Source: Bacteroidota bacterium (GTDB lineage Bacteria; Bacteroidota; Bacteroidia; Flavobacteriales_F; PHOS-HE28). From it: 20,063 nt of DNA. The translations under genes and the position numbers were made by a program. The stretch's first letter is position 1; the number at the start of each line of letters is the position of its first letter. Below the pieces are notes generated by a model. That model had not been told where the DNA came from, ran no database searches, and was given only the letters and a program-made list of their open reading frames with translations. The stretch spans positions 1 through 20,063 of the forward strand of contig JAEZDL010000051.1 in the NCBI GenBank assembly GCA_023418095.1. Direction: 5' to 3'. Positions 5,856-12,752 of this stretch are shown piece by piece.

Positions 5856-8321
5856 TTACGAATGAACGTGAACGCGCTTCACGCGTTGAGAAATGGATGT
5901 GAGCACCTCGTAGGGAATGGTGCCCATGGCGGCGGCGAGCTCCGTCACCGGATGTTCGGCATTGAAGATCCAAACCTCATCGCCGATCGATACCTCCAGA
6001 TCCGTCACATCCACCATGCACATATCCATGCACACATTGCCCACCACCGAACAAGCTTTTCCGTGGATCCAAACCTTTCCGATCCCGTTGCCCAGGCGAC
6101 GTGAAAAACCATCGGCATAACCGATCGGAAGCGTCGCGATGCGCATCCCTTTCTTCGCCTTGAACGATCTTCCATACCCCACGGTATCGCCTTTTGCGAT
6201 CCTCTTGATCTGTGCGATCGGAGAACGCAATGATGTGGCCGGAAGAAGTTCCTTTGCTTCACGCGGATCGCTGCTGATGCCGTGCAGCCCGATGCCAAGC
6301 CGCACCATATCCAGTTGCGCTTGCGGAAAACGTGCGATCGCTGCGGAATTCGCGATGTGCCTCATTGGCTTGTAGCCGATCACCGTTTCGATCTGTGCGC
6401 AGATCGAATTGAAAAGTGCGATCTGTTCTTCCGTGAAACGATCGCTGGAATGATCTTCGCTGGCAACCAGATGAGAGAAGATCGAAACGATCCTCAACCT
6501 CTCTGAAGTGCGGAGTTCGGCAAGCAATTCCGGGATCTCTTCCTTGGAAAAACCAAGCCGGTTCATGCCGGTGTCGATCTTCAAATGCACCGGCAAAGCT
6601 GTCGCGAACGCGGCCGCAAAGTCGCGCGCTTCGATCAGTGAACGCCGATCGAAGATCTCCGCTTCCAAGCGGTGTTCATACAGTAGCTTGTATGGAACAG
6701 GCTCGGGATTCATCACCAGAATGGGAATATCGATCCCATTGCGGCGAAGTTCCACGCCTTCATCGGCGTAAGCGACACCCAGGTAATGCACCTGCTCGTG
6801 CGCGAAAAGCCGCGCCAGTTCCAACGCTCCGCTTCCATAGCCGAACGCTTTCACCATCGCCATTGTCTTCACGCCTGGCCTCAAAAGCGATCGATAATGG
6901 TTCAGGTTATGGCGGATCGCTTCCAGATCGATCTCGAGCACGGTGCCATGCACTTTTCTGGCCCATTGCTGCACGATCTTCTCCAGCGCGAACGCACGCG
7001 CACCTTTCACCAGAACAGTAGCGCCTGCGATCTCAGCCGGATCGATGGAAGCCAGCATGGATGCGGCATCCGGAAAATTGGAAACGGTGAACGATGTATT
7101 TTCCGATCGCAGATCATCGCCGATCATGATCAACTTGTTCACGCCCATGCGCGCGACCAATTCCATGATCTGTTTACGAAGCATTTCCGGTGAGATCCCA
7201 CTTTCCTTAATACTGGAAAGCACCACCACTTTCTTCGTTCCCGCCCCCACGATCCCAAGGTGATCTAGCGCGATCCGGAGTGAAGCGAGATCGTTGCTGT
7301 ACGCATCGTTGATCAGTTTGATGCCATGCGTGCCATCGATCACCTCCAGCCGCATGGCCACGGGCGAAAGATGCGGCGTGCGCGATGCGATCCATTCCGG
7401 ATCGTATCCCAGGTGGAGCAGCAGCGTTACGCAATGCAGCGCGTTCTCGATCGAAGCATCATCGATGAACGGGATCTCGAAACTGAATTCGAAACGTTCG
7501 CCGAGCACGGAGATCATCGTGGAATTCGTCCTTCGATCCTCGCGCACAACGTGCAGCCAGCCGTTCTCTTCGCGCGACCAGCTGCGCAATTTCAGCCTTT
7601 GTTCCAATCCGCTCTGCTTCAACGCCTGCATCACGGCAGGTTGATCGGCGCAATGGATCAGCACCTCAGCGTCATTGAAGAGCTTTAGTTTTTCCAGCGC
7701 TTTTTCAATTTCGTTCCTAAAGTTCTCGCCGTGCGCCGGACCGATGTTGGTGAGGATCCCGATCGTTGGCCTGATGATGCTGCGCAGCCGCTCCATCTCA
7801 CCCGGCTTGCTGATCCCCGCCTCGAAGATCGCCAGGTCATGATCGGCGTTCATCTCCCAAACGCTCAACGGCACGCCCACCTGCGAATTCCAACTGCCCG
7901 GGCTGCGAACCACACGCGCACGGCCGGCAAGCATCTGGTTGAGCCATTCCTTCACCACTGTTTTGCCATTGCTACCCGTGATGCCGATCACAGGATAGCG
8001 GAAATGTGAGCGGTGCCAGCCAGCGAGCCGCTGAAGTGCATCAAGCGTATCGTCCACTTCGATCGCCACCAGGCCATTTCGATCGGCCGATCGGTCCGCA
8101 GCGACCAGGGCGCACTTCACTCCTTTGTCGGCCATTTCCGACAGATGATCGTGCCCATCGTGCCGTGCGCCTTTCAGCGGAATGAACAACGTGCCTTCCG
8201 GGAAGACCGCCCTGCGGGAATCAATGCTGAGATGCGAAATATGCTCCCCGGAAAGATCGGAAAGCGGCTTTCCACCGATAGCATTGGCGATCTCAAAAAG
8301 ATCATATCCGTGCCGATCCAT
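5856..8321 (-). CDS. murF-alr: Bifunctional MurF ligase / alanine racemase
   Basis: This 821-residue fusion is typical of Bacteroidota and joins two steps of peptidoglycan precursor synthesis in the cytoplasm. The N-terminal MurF half (about 1-450) adds D-Ala-D-Ala to UDP-MurNAc-tripeptide using ATP; its P-loop is GITGSNGKTVVKEW with Lys120. The C-terminal alanine racemase half begins near VLEIDLEAIRHNLNHY. It carries the PLP lysine Lys491 in MVKAFGYGSG and the second catalytic base Tyr735 in LPIGYADGFSRR, followed by VCMDMCMVDVTD. Both active sites look intact, so one polypeptide makes D-Ala and uses its dimer. The start is taken as ATG (8319-8321); a TTG one codon upstream is the alternative. 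Stop is TAA. An exact -7 box lies about 125 nt upstream, leaving a leader with a short open frame. Confidence 0.96.
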   Translation of the reverse strand: MDRHGYDLFEIANAIGGKPLSDLSGEHISHLSIDSRRAVFPEGTLFIPLKGARHDGHDHLSEMADKGVKCALVAADRSADRNGLVAIEVDDTLDALQRLAGWHRSHFRYPVIGITGSNGKTVVKEWLNQMLAGRARVVRSPGSWNSQVGVPLSVWEMNADHDLAIFEAGISKPGEMERLRSIIRPTIGILTNIGPAHGENFRNEIEKALEKLKLFNDAEVLIHCADQPAVMQALKQSGLEQRLKLRSWSREENGWLHVVREDRRTNSTMISVLGERFEFSFEIPFIDDASIENALHCVTLLLHLGYDPEWIASRTPHLSPVAMRLEVIDGTHGIKLINDAYSNDLASLRIALDHLGIVGAGTKKVVVLSSIKESGISPEMLRKQIMELVARMGVNKLIMIGDDLRSENTSFTVSNFPDAASMLASIDPAEIAGATVLVKGARAFALEKIVQQWARKVHGTVLEIDLEAIRHNLNHYRSLLRPGVKTMAMVKAFGYGSGALELARLFAHEQVHYLGVAYADEGVELRRNGIDIPILVMNPEPVPYKLLYEHRLEAEIFDRRSLIEARDFAAAFATALPVHLKIDTGMNRLGFSKEEIPELLAELRTSERLRIVSIFSHLVASEDHSSDRFTEEQIALFNSICAQIETVIGYKPMRHIANSAAIARFPQAQLDMVRLGIGLHGISSDPREAKELLPATSLRSPIAQIKRIAKGDTVGYGRSFKAKKGMRIATLPIGYADGFSRRLGNGIGKVWIHGKACSVVGNVCMDMCMVDVTDLEVSIGDEVWIFNAEHPVTELAAAMGTIPYEVLTSISQRVKRVHVHS

Positions 8322-8360
8322 CAAAGGGAGAATGAAATGCCCGATCCCGGCGTTGTAGCA

Positions 8361-8444
8361 TTAGGCACCGCGGATGCTTTTCTTTGAAGGAATGAACAGA
8401 TCATGGTGTGTTGATCGCGGTGAGATGCGCCGATCGCGAGGCAT
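8361..8444 (-). CDS. Possible 27-residue leader ORF upstream of murF-alr
   Basis: An ATG (8442-8444) lies 2 nt after the exact -7 box at 8447-8454 and opens a 27-codon frame, beginning MPRDRRISPRS and ending KKSIRGA before TAA. It is in the same frame as murF-alr, which restarts about 40 nt later. The peptide is basic and has no recognisable family. It could be a translated leader (uORF) or simply untranslated leader sequence. The placement directly after a consensus promoter box is the only support. Confidence 0.25.
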   Translation of the reverse strand: MPRDRRISPRSTHHDLFIPSKKSIRGA

Positions 8445-8446
8445 GG

Positions 8447-8454
8447 CAAATTTA
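8447..8454 (-). promoter_or_regulatory. -7 promoter box (TAAATTTG) upstream of murF-alr
   Basis: The minus strand reads TAAATTTG, an exact match to TAnnTTTG. It lies in the 178-nt divergent region between murF-alr (minus) and the operon starting at 8500 (plus). A TTTG about 26 nt further upstream is rather far away to be its -33 element. The mRNA leader to the murF-alr ATG would be about 120 nt. No equally good box was seen for the plus-strand operon. Confidence 0.55.
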
Positions 8455-8499
8455 GCTTCGCCGCCACCGTTCGATCTGCTCAAATGAAATGCGAACGGA

Positions 8500-9210
8500 A
8501 TGGGATATCGAAAAATGCAGGATCTCATAGCAGCGCTGGCGGAAGCGCAGCGAAAGTTGGAAAGCGGCAACCTTGGCCACGATGGCCTGGAGCTGGCGTG
8601 CCAGAACGCGCGCGAGCTCTACGAAAGATTGATCGTGCTCCGCCACAGGTCGCGCGAAATGCAGCTCGCACCACAGGCGGCCACCGCAAAGCCTGACAAG
8701 ACCAATGTGCGGACCACAGATGTACGTGACCTGGAGATCCGGCCGGAAGTGAAGGACCCTCCCCCGATCCGGCTGGATACTCGTCCACCAGAGGTTTCGC
8801 CACGGCAAACCTCGCTGATCGAAGCGATCGAGGAGACCCAAAGCGAGAAGGAAGCGAAACGGCCCGAACCAGTGAAGGGAAACGGCAATGCCCTTCCCAA
8901 GGATGAGCAAAGAACGCCACCGATCAAAAAGGCGGAGCCAGTGCCTTCGCTGGCGGAAAAACTCACCAAAACCCAGATCGGAAGCCTGGCAAAGTCGATC
9001 TCGCTGAGCCACAAATTCTGGTTCGTTTCGGAACTTTTCGGCGGCGATCGGATCGCATATGAGAAGAGCATCATGGCCCTCGATGCCATGCAGGACCGCG
9101 ATCAGGCGGAAGTGTTCCTGCAGACGGAAGTGCTCGCGAAACTGAAGAAACCCGCCGATCCAGAAGCCTTGATAACGATCCGTGATCTCATTGAACGAAG
9201 ATTTCCATGA
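8500..9210 (+). CDS. Conserved Bacteroidota coiled-coil protein, unknown function
   Basis: This 236-residue soluble protein has three parts. Residues 1-55 form a helical N-terminus rich in Ala, Glu, Leu and Arg (LIAALAEAQRKLES and ARELYERLIVLRHRSREM). Residues 56-150 are a low-complexity linker rich in Pro, Glu, Lys and Thr, probably disordered. Residues 150-236 form a compact C-terminal domain with SLAEKLTKTQIGSLAKSIS, then KFWFVSELFGGDRIAYEKSI, and finally a helix ending in LIERRFP. From memory, that C-terminal pattern (phenylalanine-rich helix, ELF-GD-AY, closing ERRF) recurs in hypothetical proteins of Bacteroidota. No signal peptide or catalytic motif is seen. ATG 8515 is an alternative start. 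The gene overlaps the following peptidase by 4 nt (ATGA), so they are translationally coupled. Function unknown. Confidence 0.8.
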   Translation: MGYRKMQDLIAALAEAQRKLESGNLGHDGLELACQNARELYERLIVLRHRSREMQLAPQAATAKPDKTNVRTTDVRDLEIRPEVKDPPPIRLDTRPPEVSPRQTSLIEAIEETQSEKEAKRPEPVKGNGNALPKDEQRTPPIKKAEPVPSLAEKLTKTQIGSLAKSISLSHKFWFVSELFGGDRIAYEKSIMALDAMQDRDQAEVFLQTEVLAKLKKPADPEALITIRDLIERRFP

Positions 9211-10472
9211 GGACCCTCGCCAGTGTTGCTTTTGCTTTCATCCTTCTTTCAACCTTCGCGCAGGATCGCGCGTCGATCGAAGCGATCGGCAGAAGGCATG
9301 TGGACACGCTGGCGTCGGAATATTTACATGGACGCGGATATGTGAATGCCGGTGATTCGCTCGCAGCGGAATACATCGCTTCGGAATTCAAACGGATCGG
9401 TCTTCAACCCGTGAAGAAGGACTTCTTCCAGCCGTTCCAATTCAACGTGAACAGCTTTCCGGACAGCATGCGCGTTTCGATCGATGGAAGGGATCTGCAG
9501 CCCGGCACTGAATTCCTCGTCGATCCGCATTCCGGTTCCGCCCACGGTGACTTTGATGTGGTCCATCTCACTTCCGCCGAACTACTTGCACCGGAAACGC
9601 GATCCATGGCGATGGGCGTGATCACGGGAAAAGCGATCCATGTGAAATGGCCGAAGACGATGGACAAGGATTCGCTTCAGCTCTTCAGCGAATTGGAACG
9701 CGACCTGATGCACTACGGTCCGGTTCTGAAACGCGCAGGCGAAAAGCTCACGTGGAGCGTAGGCCGGGAAGCGCTTCCATTTCCGCTGATCGAGATCAAG
9801 AGCGAACGTTTCACGGACAGCACAACATCGATCGGACTTTCGATCAACAGCGATCTTCTTGTGCGCCGTCCGGCGCGGAACGTGCTCGGCCTGGCGAAAG
9901 GAAAAGGCAAAGGCGTGATCGTGATCGGTGCGCATTACGACCACCTCGGAAGGATGGGATCGAAAACCATGTTCCCCGGCGCGAACGATAACGCGAGCGG
10001 CACGGCGATGATGCTTACACTCGCCGAACATTTCAATAAGAACCCTGCGAAGCACGACATCCTGTTCATCGCGTTCGCTGGCGAAGAAGCTGGATTGGTG
10101 GGATCGGAATGGTGCGTTACCGATCGGCCGATCGATTGGGGCGACGTTAAGTTGATGATCAACCTCGACATTCTTGGCACAGGCGATGAAGGGATCACCG
10201 TGGTGAACGCCACAGAACAAAAGGAAACGTTCGATCGGTTGGTGGAATTGAACGAAACTGGAAAATACCTTCAACAAGTGAAGTCGCGCGGCCCGGCGTG
10301 CAACAGTGATCACTGCCCGTTCGTGAAGCGAAGGATCCCTGCGATCTTCATCTACACGTTGGGTGGAAGTGCCGCGTACCACGACGTTCATGATCGTGCA
10401 GAAGAGCTTCCGCTCACGAAATTCCCCGAAGTGTTCTTTCTGCTGCGCGACTTCATCAAGGGGATGAAATGA
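9207..10472 (+). CDS. Secreted M28 family zinc aminopeptidase
   Basis: This 421-residue exported metallopeptidase likely removes N-terminal residues from peptides in the periplasm or outside the cell. It has a signal peptide MRTLASVAFAFILLSTFAQ (1-19). The two-zinc site of the M28 family is complete: His243 in GAHYDHLG, Asp261 in GANDNASG, Glu293-Glu294 in AGEEAGLVGS, Asp321 in NLDILG and His392 in AAYHDVHD. The region between the signal peptide and the catalytic core (about 100-215) fits the protease-associated-type insert often seen in these enzymes, but I cannot assign it with certainty. It overlaps the upstream gene (ATGA, 9207-9210) and the downstream rsmI (ATGA, 10469-10472). No T9SS sorting domain is present at the C-terminus. 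Confidence 0.92.
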   Translation: MRTLASVAFAFILLSTFAQDRASIEAIGRRHVDTLASEYLHGRGYVNAGDSLAAEYIASEFKRIGLQPVKKDFFQPFQFNVNSFPDSMRVSIDGRDLQPGTEFLVDPHSGSAHGDFDVVHLTSAELLAPETRSMAMGVITGKAIHVKWPKTMDKDSLQLFSELERDLMHYGPVLKRAGEKLTWSVGREALPFPLIEIKSERFTDSTTSIGLSINSDLLVRRPARNVLGLAKGKGKGVIVIGAHYDHLGRMGSKTMFPGANDNASGTAMMLTLAEHFNKNPAKHDILFIAFAGEEAGLVGSEWCVTDRPIDWGDVKLMINLDILGTGDEGITVVNATEQKETFDRLVELNETGKYLQQVKSRGPACNSDHCPFVKRRIPAIFIYTLGGSAAYHDVHDRAEELPLTKFPEVFFLLRDFIKGMK

Positions 10473-11170
10473 TCGCCGATCACGAGGTTCCGAAAGCTTC
10501 GCGGGCATCGTTGGTGGTAGTGCCCACACCGATAGGGAACCTGCTCGACATCACGATCCGCGCGCAACGCGTACTTGCCGAAGTGGATGCGGTGATCGCG
10601 GAGGACACACGCGTGACCGGACGATTGCTGCAACATGTCGCGATCGAAAAACCGCTGATCAGTTTCCATACGCACAACGAGCACCGCATGGTAGAGCAGC
10701 TCGTGGCGCGCATGGCCGCTGGCGAACGGTTCGCATTGGTGAGCGATGCCGGAACACCTGCGATCAGCGATCCCGGTTTTCTGCTTGTACGCGAAGCATT
10801 GAAACAAAATGTTTCGGTGGAATGTCTCCCTGGTGCGACGGCATTCGTTCCAGCATTGGTGAACAGCGGCCTTCCCGCCGATCGGTTCGTTTTCGAAGGA
10901 TTTCTTCCGGTGAAAAAGGGCCGGCAGACTCGGCTGAAGGAACTGGCCACCGAAACGCGAACGATGATCTTCTATGAAAGTCCGCACCGCGTGTTGCGCA
11001 CACTGAAGGAATTCGCTGAGATCTTCGGGAGCGATCGGCCTGCAAGTGTTTCACGCGAGATCAGCAAATTGCACGAGGAAACGGTTCGCGGATCGCTCGC
11101 GCAACTGGTGACGCATTTCGAGAAGAAGGAGCCGCGAGGAGAATTTGTTGTTGTGGTAGGGGGAGTGTGA
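10469..11170 (+). CDS. rsmI: 16S rRNA (cytidine-1402-2'-O)-methyltransferase
   Basis: RsmI uses S-adenosylmethionine to methylate the ribose of C1402 in the decoding centre of 16S rRNA. The 233-residue protein shows the family signatures in order: VVVPTPIGNLLDIT (16-29), AEDTRVTGRLL (44-54), SFHTHNE (65-71), LVSDAGTPAISDPG (90-103) and LPGATAFVPALVNSGLP, followed by FEGFLPVKKGRQ and FYESPHR. This is the tetrapyrrole methylase fold. Length is slightly shorter than E. coli RsmI but matches forms without the extra C-terminal segment. The start ATG overlaps the stop of the M28 peptidase gene (ATGA), so it is translationally coupled to it. The next gene begins 18 nt downstream with its own promoter-like box. 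Confidence 0.96.
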   Translation: MIADHEVPKASRASLVVVPTPIGNLLDITIRAQRVLAEVDAVIAEDTRVTGRLLQHVAIEKPLISFHTHNEHRMVEQLVARMAAGERFALVSDAGTPAISDPGFLLVREALKQNVSVECLPGATAFVPALVNSGLPADRFVFEGFLPVKKGRQTRLKELATETRTMIFYESPHRVLRTLKEFAEIFGSDRPASVSREISKLHEETVRGSLAQLVTHFEKKEPRGEFVVVVGGV

Positions 11171-11176
11171 TCATCC

Positions 11177-11184
11177 TTCCTTTG
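11177..11184 (+). promoter_or_regulatory. Candidate -7 promoter box (TTCCTTTG) 4 nt before an ATG start
   Basis: TTCCTTTG differs from TAnnTTTG at one position. It is followed by CAAC and ATG 11189, the same 4-nt spacing as at other gene starts here. A run of TTTG/TTG repeats at 11144-11153, inside the end of rsmI, lies 23 nt upstream, near where a -33 element would be expected. Confidence 0.4.
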
Positions 11185-11188
11185 CAAC

Positions 11189-12202
11189 ATGCTCGCCTGG
11201 ACCCTCATATCGCACGGATCACCTGAAAAGTCCTTCAAGCTTCAAGAACATCCCGATCCGGTCCCAACCGACGATCAGGTATTGATCGAGTGTGAAGGCT
11301 TTGGATTGAATTTCGCGGATGTGATGGCGGTGAAAGGCTTGTACCGCGAAGCACCACCGCTGCCGAGCATTCTGGGTTATGAGGTGGTGGGCAAAGTCGC
11401 TAAAGCTGGTGCGAAGGCTTCGCAGGATCTGGTAGGCAAACGGGTCGTCGCGTTCACACGATTTGGTGGCTATGCGCAGAAAGCTATCACCGATCATCGC
11501 GCTGTTGTGCCGATCCCGGATCATGTCACGATCGGTGAAGCAGCGGCGTTAGCGACACAAGGATCGACCGCGTGGTACGCTGCGAAATTTCTGGCGAACA
11601 TCCAGCCGCTGGAACGTGTGTTGATCCACAGCGCGGCCGGTGGCGTTGGTCATTTGCTTGTGCAGCTTGCAAAGAATATCGGCTGCGAAGTTTTCGCGAT
11701 CGCGAACGGTGCGAAGAAGCTGGAATTCCTGCGCACCATGGGCGTGGATCATGTTTTCGATCGAAGTACGGATCATTACGCGCAGATCAAAAGAGCATTA
11801 GCAGGAAAGAAGTTCGACGTGAGTTTCAATGCGGTTGGCGGAAGCACCTTCAAGAAGGACATGGACCTGATCGGAAGCGGTGGCCGCATCGTGCTTTTCG
11901 GCGGATCGGAGCGCGGTGGCATCGGTCCTTTCGGAACACTGCGTTTCGTGCTGCGCATGGGCATATCGATACCGATCTTTTTGATGATGACCAGCCGCAG
12001 CATACTTGGCGTGAACATGTACAAGATCAGTCAGCAGAAGCCGGAACTTGTTTCGATCTGCCTGTTGCGATGTGTGGAAGCGTTCAACAACGGGATCCTT
12101 CGTCCGTATGTTCATGCGGAGTTCGATCATGACCAATTGATCGAAGCGCATAAGGCGCTTGCAAGTGGGAATACGATCGGGAAAGTGGTGGTGAAGTGGT
12201 GA
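11189..12202 (+). CDS. Medium-chain (quinone oxidoreductase/VAT-1-like) NAD(P)H oxidoreductase
   Basis: This 337-residue enzyme is a zinc-independent member of the medium-chain dehydrogenase/reductase superfamily that probably reduces quinones or enones with NADPH in the cytoplasm. It shows the N-terminal GroES-like part with GLNFADVMAVKGLY (39-52) and GYEVVGKV (63-70), the signature of the quinone oxidoreductase/VAT-1 branch. The Rossmann nucleotide-binding loop is HSAAGGVGHLLVQLAK (147-162). The C-terminal half includes SFNAVGG and GGRIVLFGGSE, then a long loop with SILGVNMYKI, as in VAT-1 proteins. No cysteine-rich structural zinc loop is seen, as expected for this branch. It begins 18 nt after rsmI. 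The physiological substrate is unknown. Confidence 0.88.
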   Translation: MLAWTLISHGSPEKSFKLQEHPDPVPTDDQVLIECEGFGLNFADVMAVKGLYREAPPLPSILGYEVVGKVAKAGAKASQDLVGKRVVAFTRFGGYAQKAITDHRAVVPIPDHVTIGEAAALATQGSTAWYAAKFLANIQPLERVLIHSAAGGVGHLLVQLAKNIGCEVFAIANGAKKLEFLRTMGVDHVFDRSTDHYAQIKRALAGKKFDVSFNAVGGSTFKKDMDLIGSGGRIVLFGGSERGGIGPFGTLRFVLRMGISIPIFLMMTSRSILGVNMYKISQQKPELVSICLLRCVEAFNNGILRPYVHAEFDHDQLIEAHKALASGNTIGKVVVKW

Positions 12203-12225
12203 GCGCCGGCAACCAGATCACTACT

Positions 12226-12233
12226 TAAATTTG
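12226..12233 (+). promoter_or_regulatory. -7 promoter box (TAAATTTG) 4 nt before the antitoxin ATG
   Basis: This is an exact match to TAnnTTTG, followed by CTAT and ATG 12238. With a -7 element this close, the transcript would start at about the ATG, so the antitoxin mRNA is probably leaderless. The box lies in the 35-nt gap after the oxidoreductase stop. Confidence 0.6.
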
Positions 12234-12237
12234 CTAT

Positions 12238-12462
12238 ATGGCCAGCACAAAGGATAAACAAACGCTTTCGGTCAGGAAGGAAGTTGCTCGGAAAGCACGC
12301 TCGATCAGTCGGAAGCGCAATCAATCCGTTTCCCGAATGTTCGAGGAATGGATCATGCGCATGTCCGAGACGGAAGATCCTTTGCTCGCCCTATCGGGCC
12401 TATGGAAAGATCGCGATATCACGCTCGATGATCTGCGCGCAAAGGCATGGAGCCGATCCTGA
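12238..12462 (+). CDS. DUF6364-like ribbon-helix-helix antitoxin
   Basis: This 74-residue basic protein resembles the antitoxins (DUF6364-type) encoded just before PIN-domain toxins in Bacteroidota. Residues 6-40 have the pattern KQTLSVRKEVARKARSISRK, then NQSVSRMFEEWI, which fits a ribbon-helix-helix DNA-binding unit: beta strand, helix, turn with SVS, helix. The C-terminal part (PLLALSGLWKDRDITLDDLRAKAW) fits the segment that grips the toxin. It should bind its own promoter and neutralise the partner nuclease. The partner frame starts at ATG 12447, overlapping this gene by 16 nt, but that toxin is broken. The antitoxin itself looks intact, so it may be an orphan. Family assignment is from pattern recognition and not from a search. 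Confidence 0.7.
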   Translation: MASTKDKQTLSVRKEVARKARSISRKRNQSVSRMFEEWIMRMSETEDPLLALSGLWKDRDITLDDLRAKAWSRS

Positions 12463-12561
12463 TCGATACTTCGGTGATCATTGGGGTGATGCGAATGCAT
12501 GCCATTGCTCACGTTGAACAAGAAGCATTTTTCCTATATCCAAGGCTTGGAATTCGCGTGA
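12447..12561 (+). pseudogene. Remnant of a PIN-domain (VapC-like) toxin gene with internal deletion
   Basis: The frame from ATG 12447 begins MEPILIDTSVIIGVMR, the classic first strand of a PIN ribonuclease with its catalytic Asp (ILIDTSVII). After about 16-17 residues the similarity stops. A different frame, shifted by one, then reads LLTLNKKHFSYIQGLEFA before TGA 12559-12561, which is the classic last strand and tail of the same family. The central part of the toxin, about 90 residues including other catalytic acids, is missing, and the two ends are out of frame. As it stands the first frame continues to TAG 12588-12590 as a 47-residue product without PIN fold. The start overlaps the antitoxin gene by 16 nt, as in intact pairs. 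The toxin is therefore almost certainly dead. Confidence 0.75.
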
Positions 12562-12568
12562 TCACTAA

Positions 12569-12723
12569 CGGGATCATGCGAAAGGGATAGAAGCGGAAAG
12601 CGCGCAAGCGAGGGAGCCTCCGGGGCGACCGAGTGCGTACTTGGAGCGCCCCGCAGTACTGCGGGGAGCCCGGTGACGCTGCCCCGCAGTACTGCGGGGT
12701 TGCAGCGGCATTCGCCCAAATAC
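12569..12723 (+). repeat. Intergenic repeat element, copy 2, with twin palindromes
   Basis: This is the second copy of the element at 1133-1261, in the same orientation. It shares CGGGATC, GGGATAGAAGCG (for GGGATTGAAGCG), CGCAAGCGAGG, ACTTGGAGCG (12639-12648) and the terminal CGCCCAAATAC (12713-12723). The variable middle holds two copies of the perfect 18-bp palindrome CCCCGCAGTACTGCGGGG (12649-12666 and 12682-12699) separated by 15 nt. Each could form a cruciform or a strong RNA hairpin, or they could pair with each other. The element fills the space between the broken toxin gene and the promoter of the DAHP synthase gene, starting only 8 nt after the toxin remnant's stop. Confidence 0.75.
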
Positions 12724-12740
12724 TTCCGATCGGTATGCGG

Positions 12741-12748
12741 TAACTTTG
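12741..12748 (+). promoter_or_regulatory. -7 promoter box (TAACTTTG) 4 nt before the DAHP synthase ATG
   Basis: This is an exact TAnnTTTG match followed by CGCC and ATG 12753. The repeat element ends 17 nt upstream, so any -33 contacts would fall within the repeat's end. A leaderless transcript is expected if this box is used. Confidence 0.6.
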
Positions 12749-12752
12749 CGCC

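Noticed and set aside
9582..10529. Minus-strand open frame (about 315 codons) antisense to the M28 peptidase
   Set aside because: The peptidase on the plus strand has a complete zinc site. The antisense product has unusual His/Arg/Phe content and no motif.
12649..12699. Possible CRISPR repeats (two identical palindromic 18-mers)
   Set aside because: Only two units with a 15-nt spacer, self-complementary along their full length, inside a known repeat element, and no cas genes nearby.
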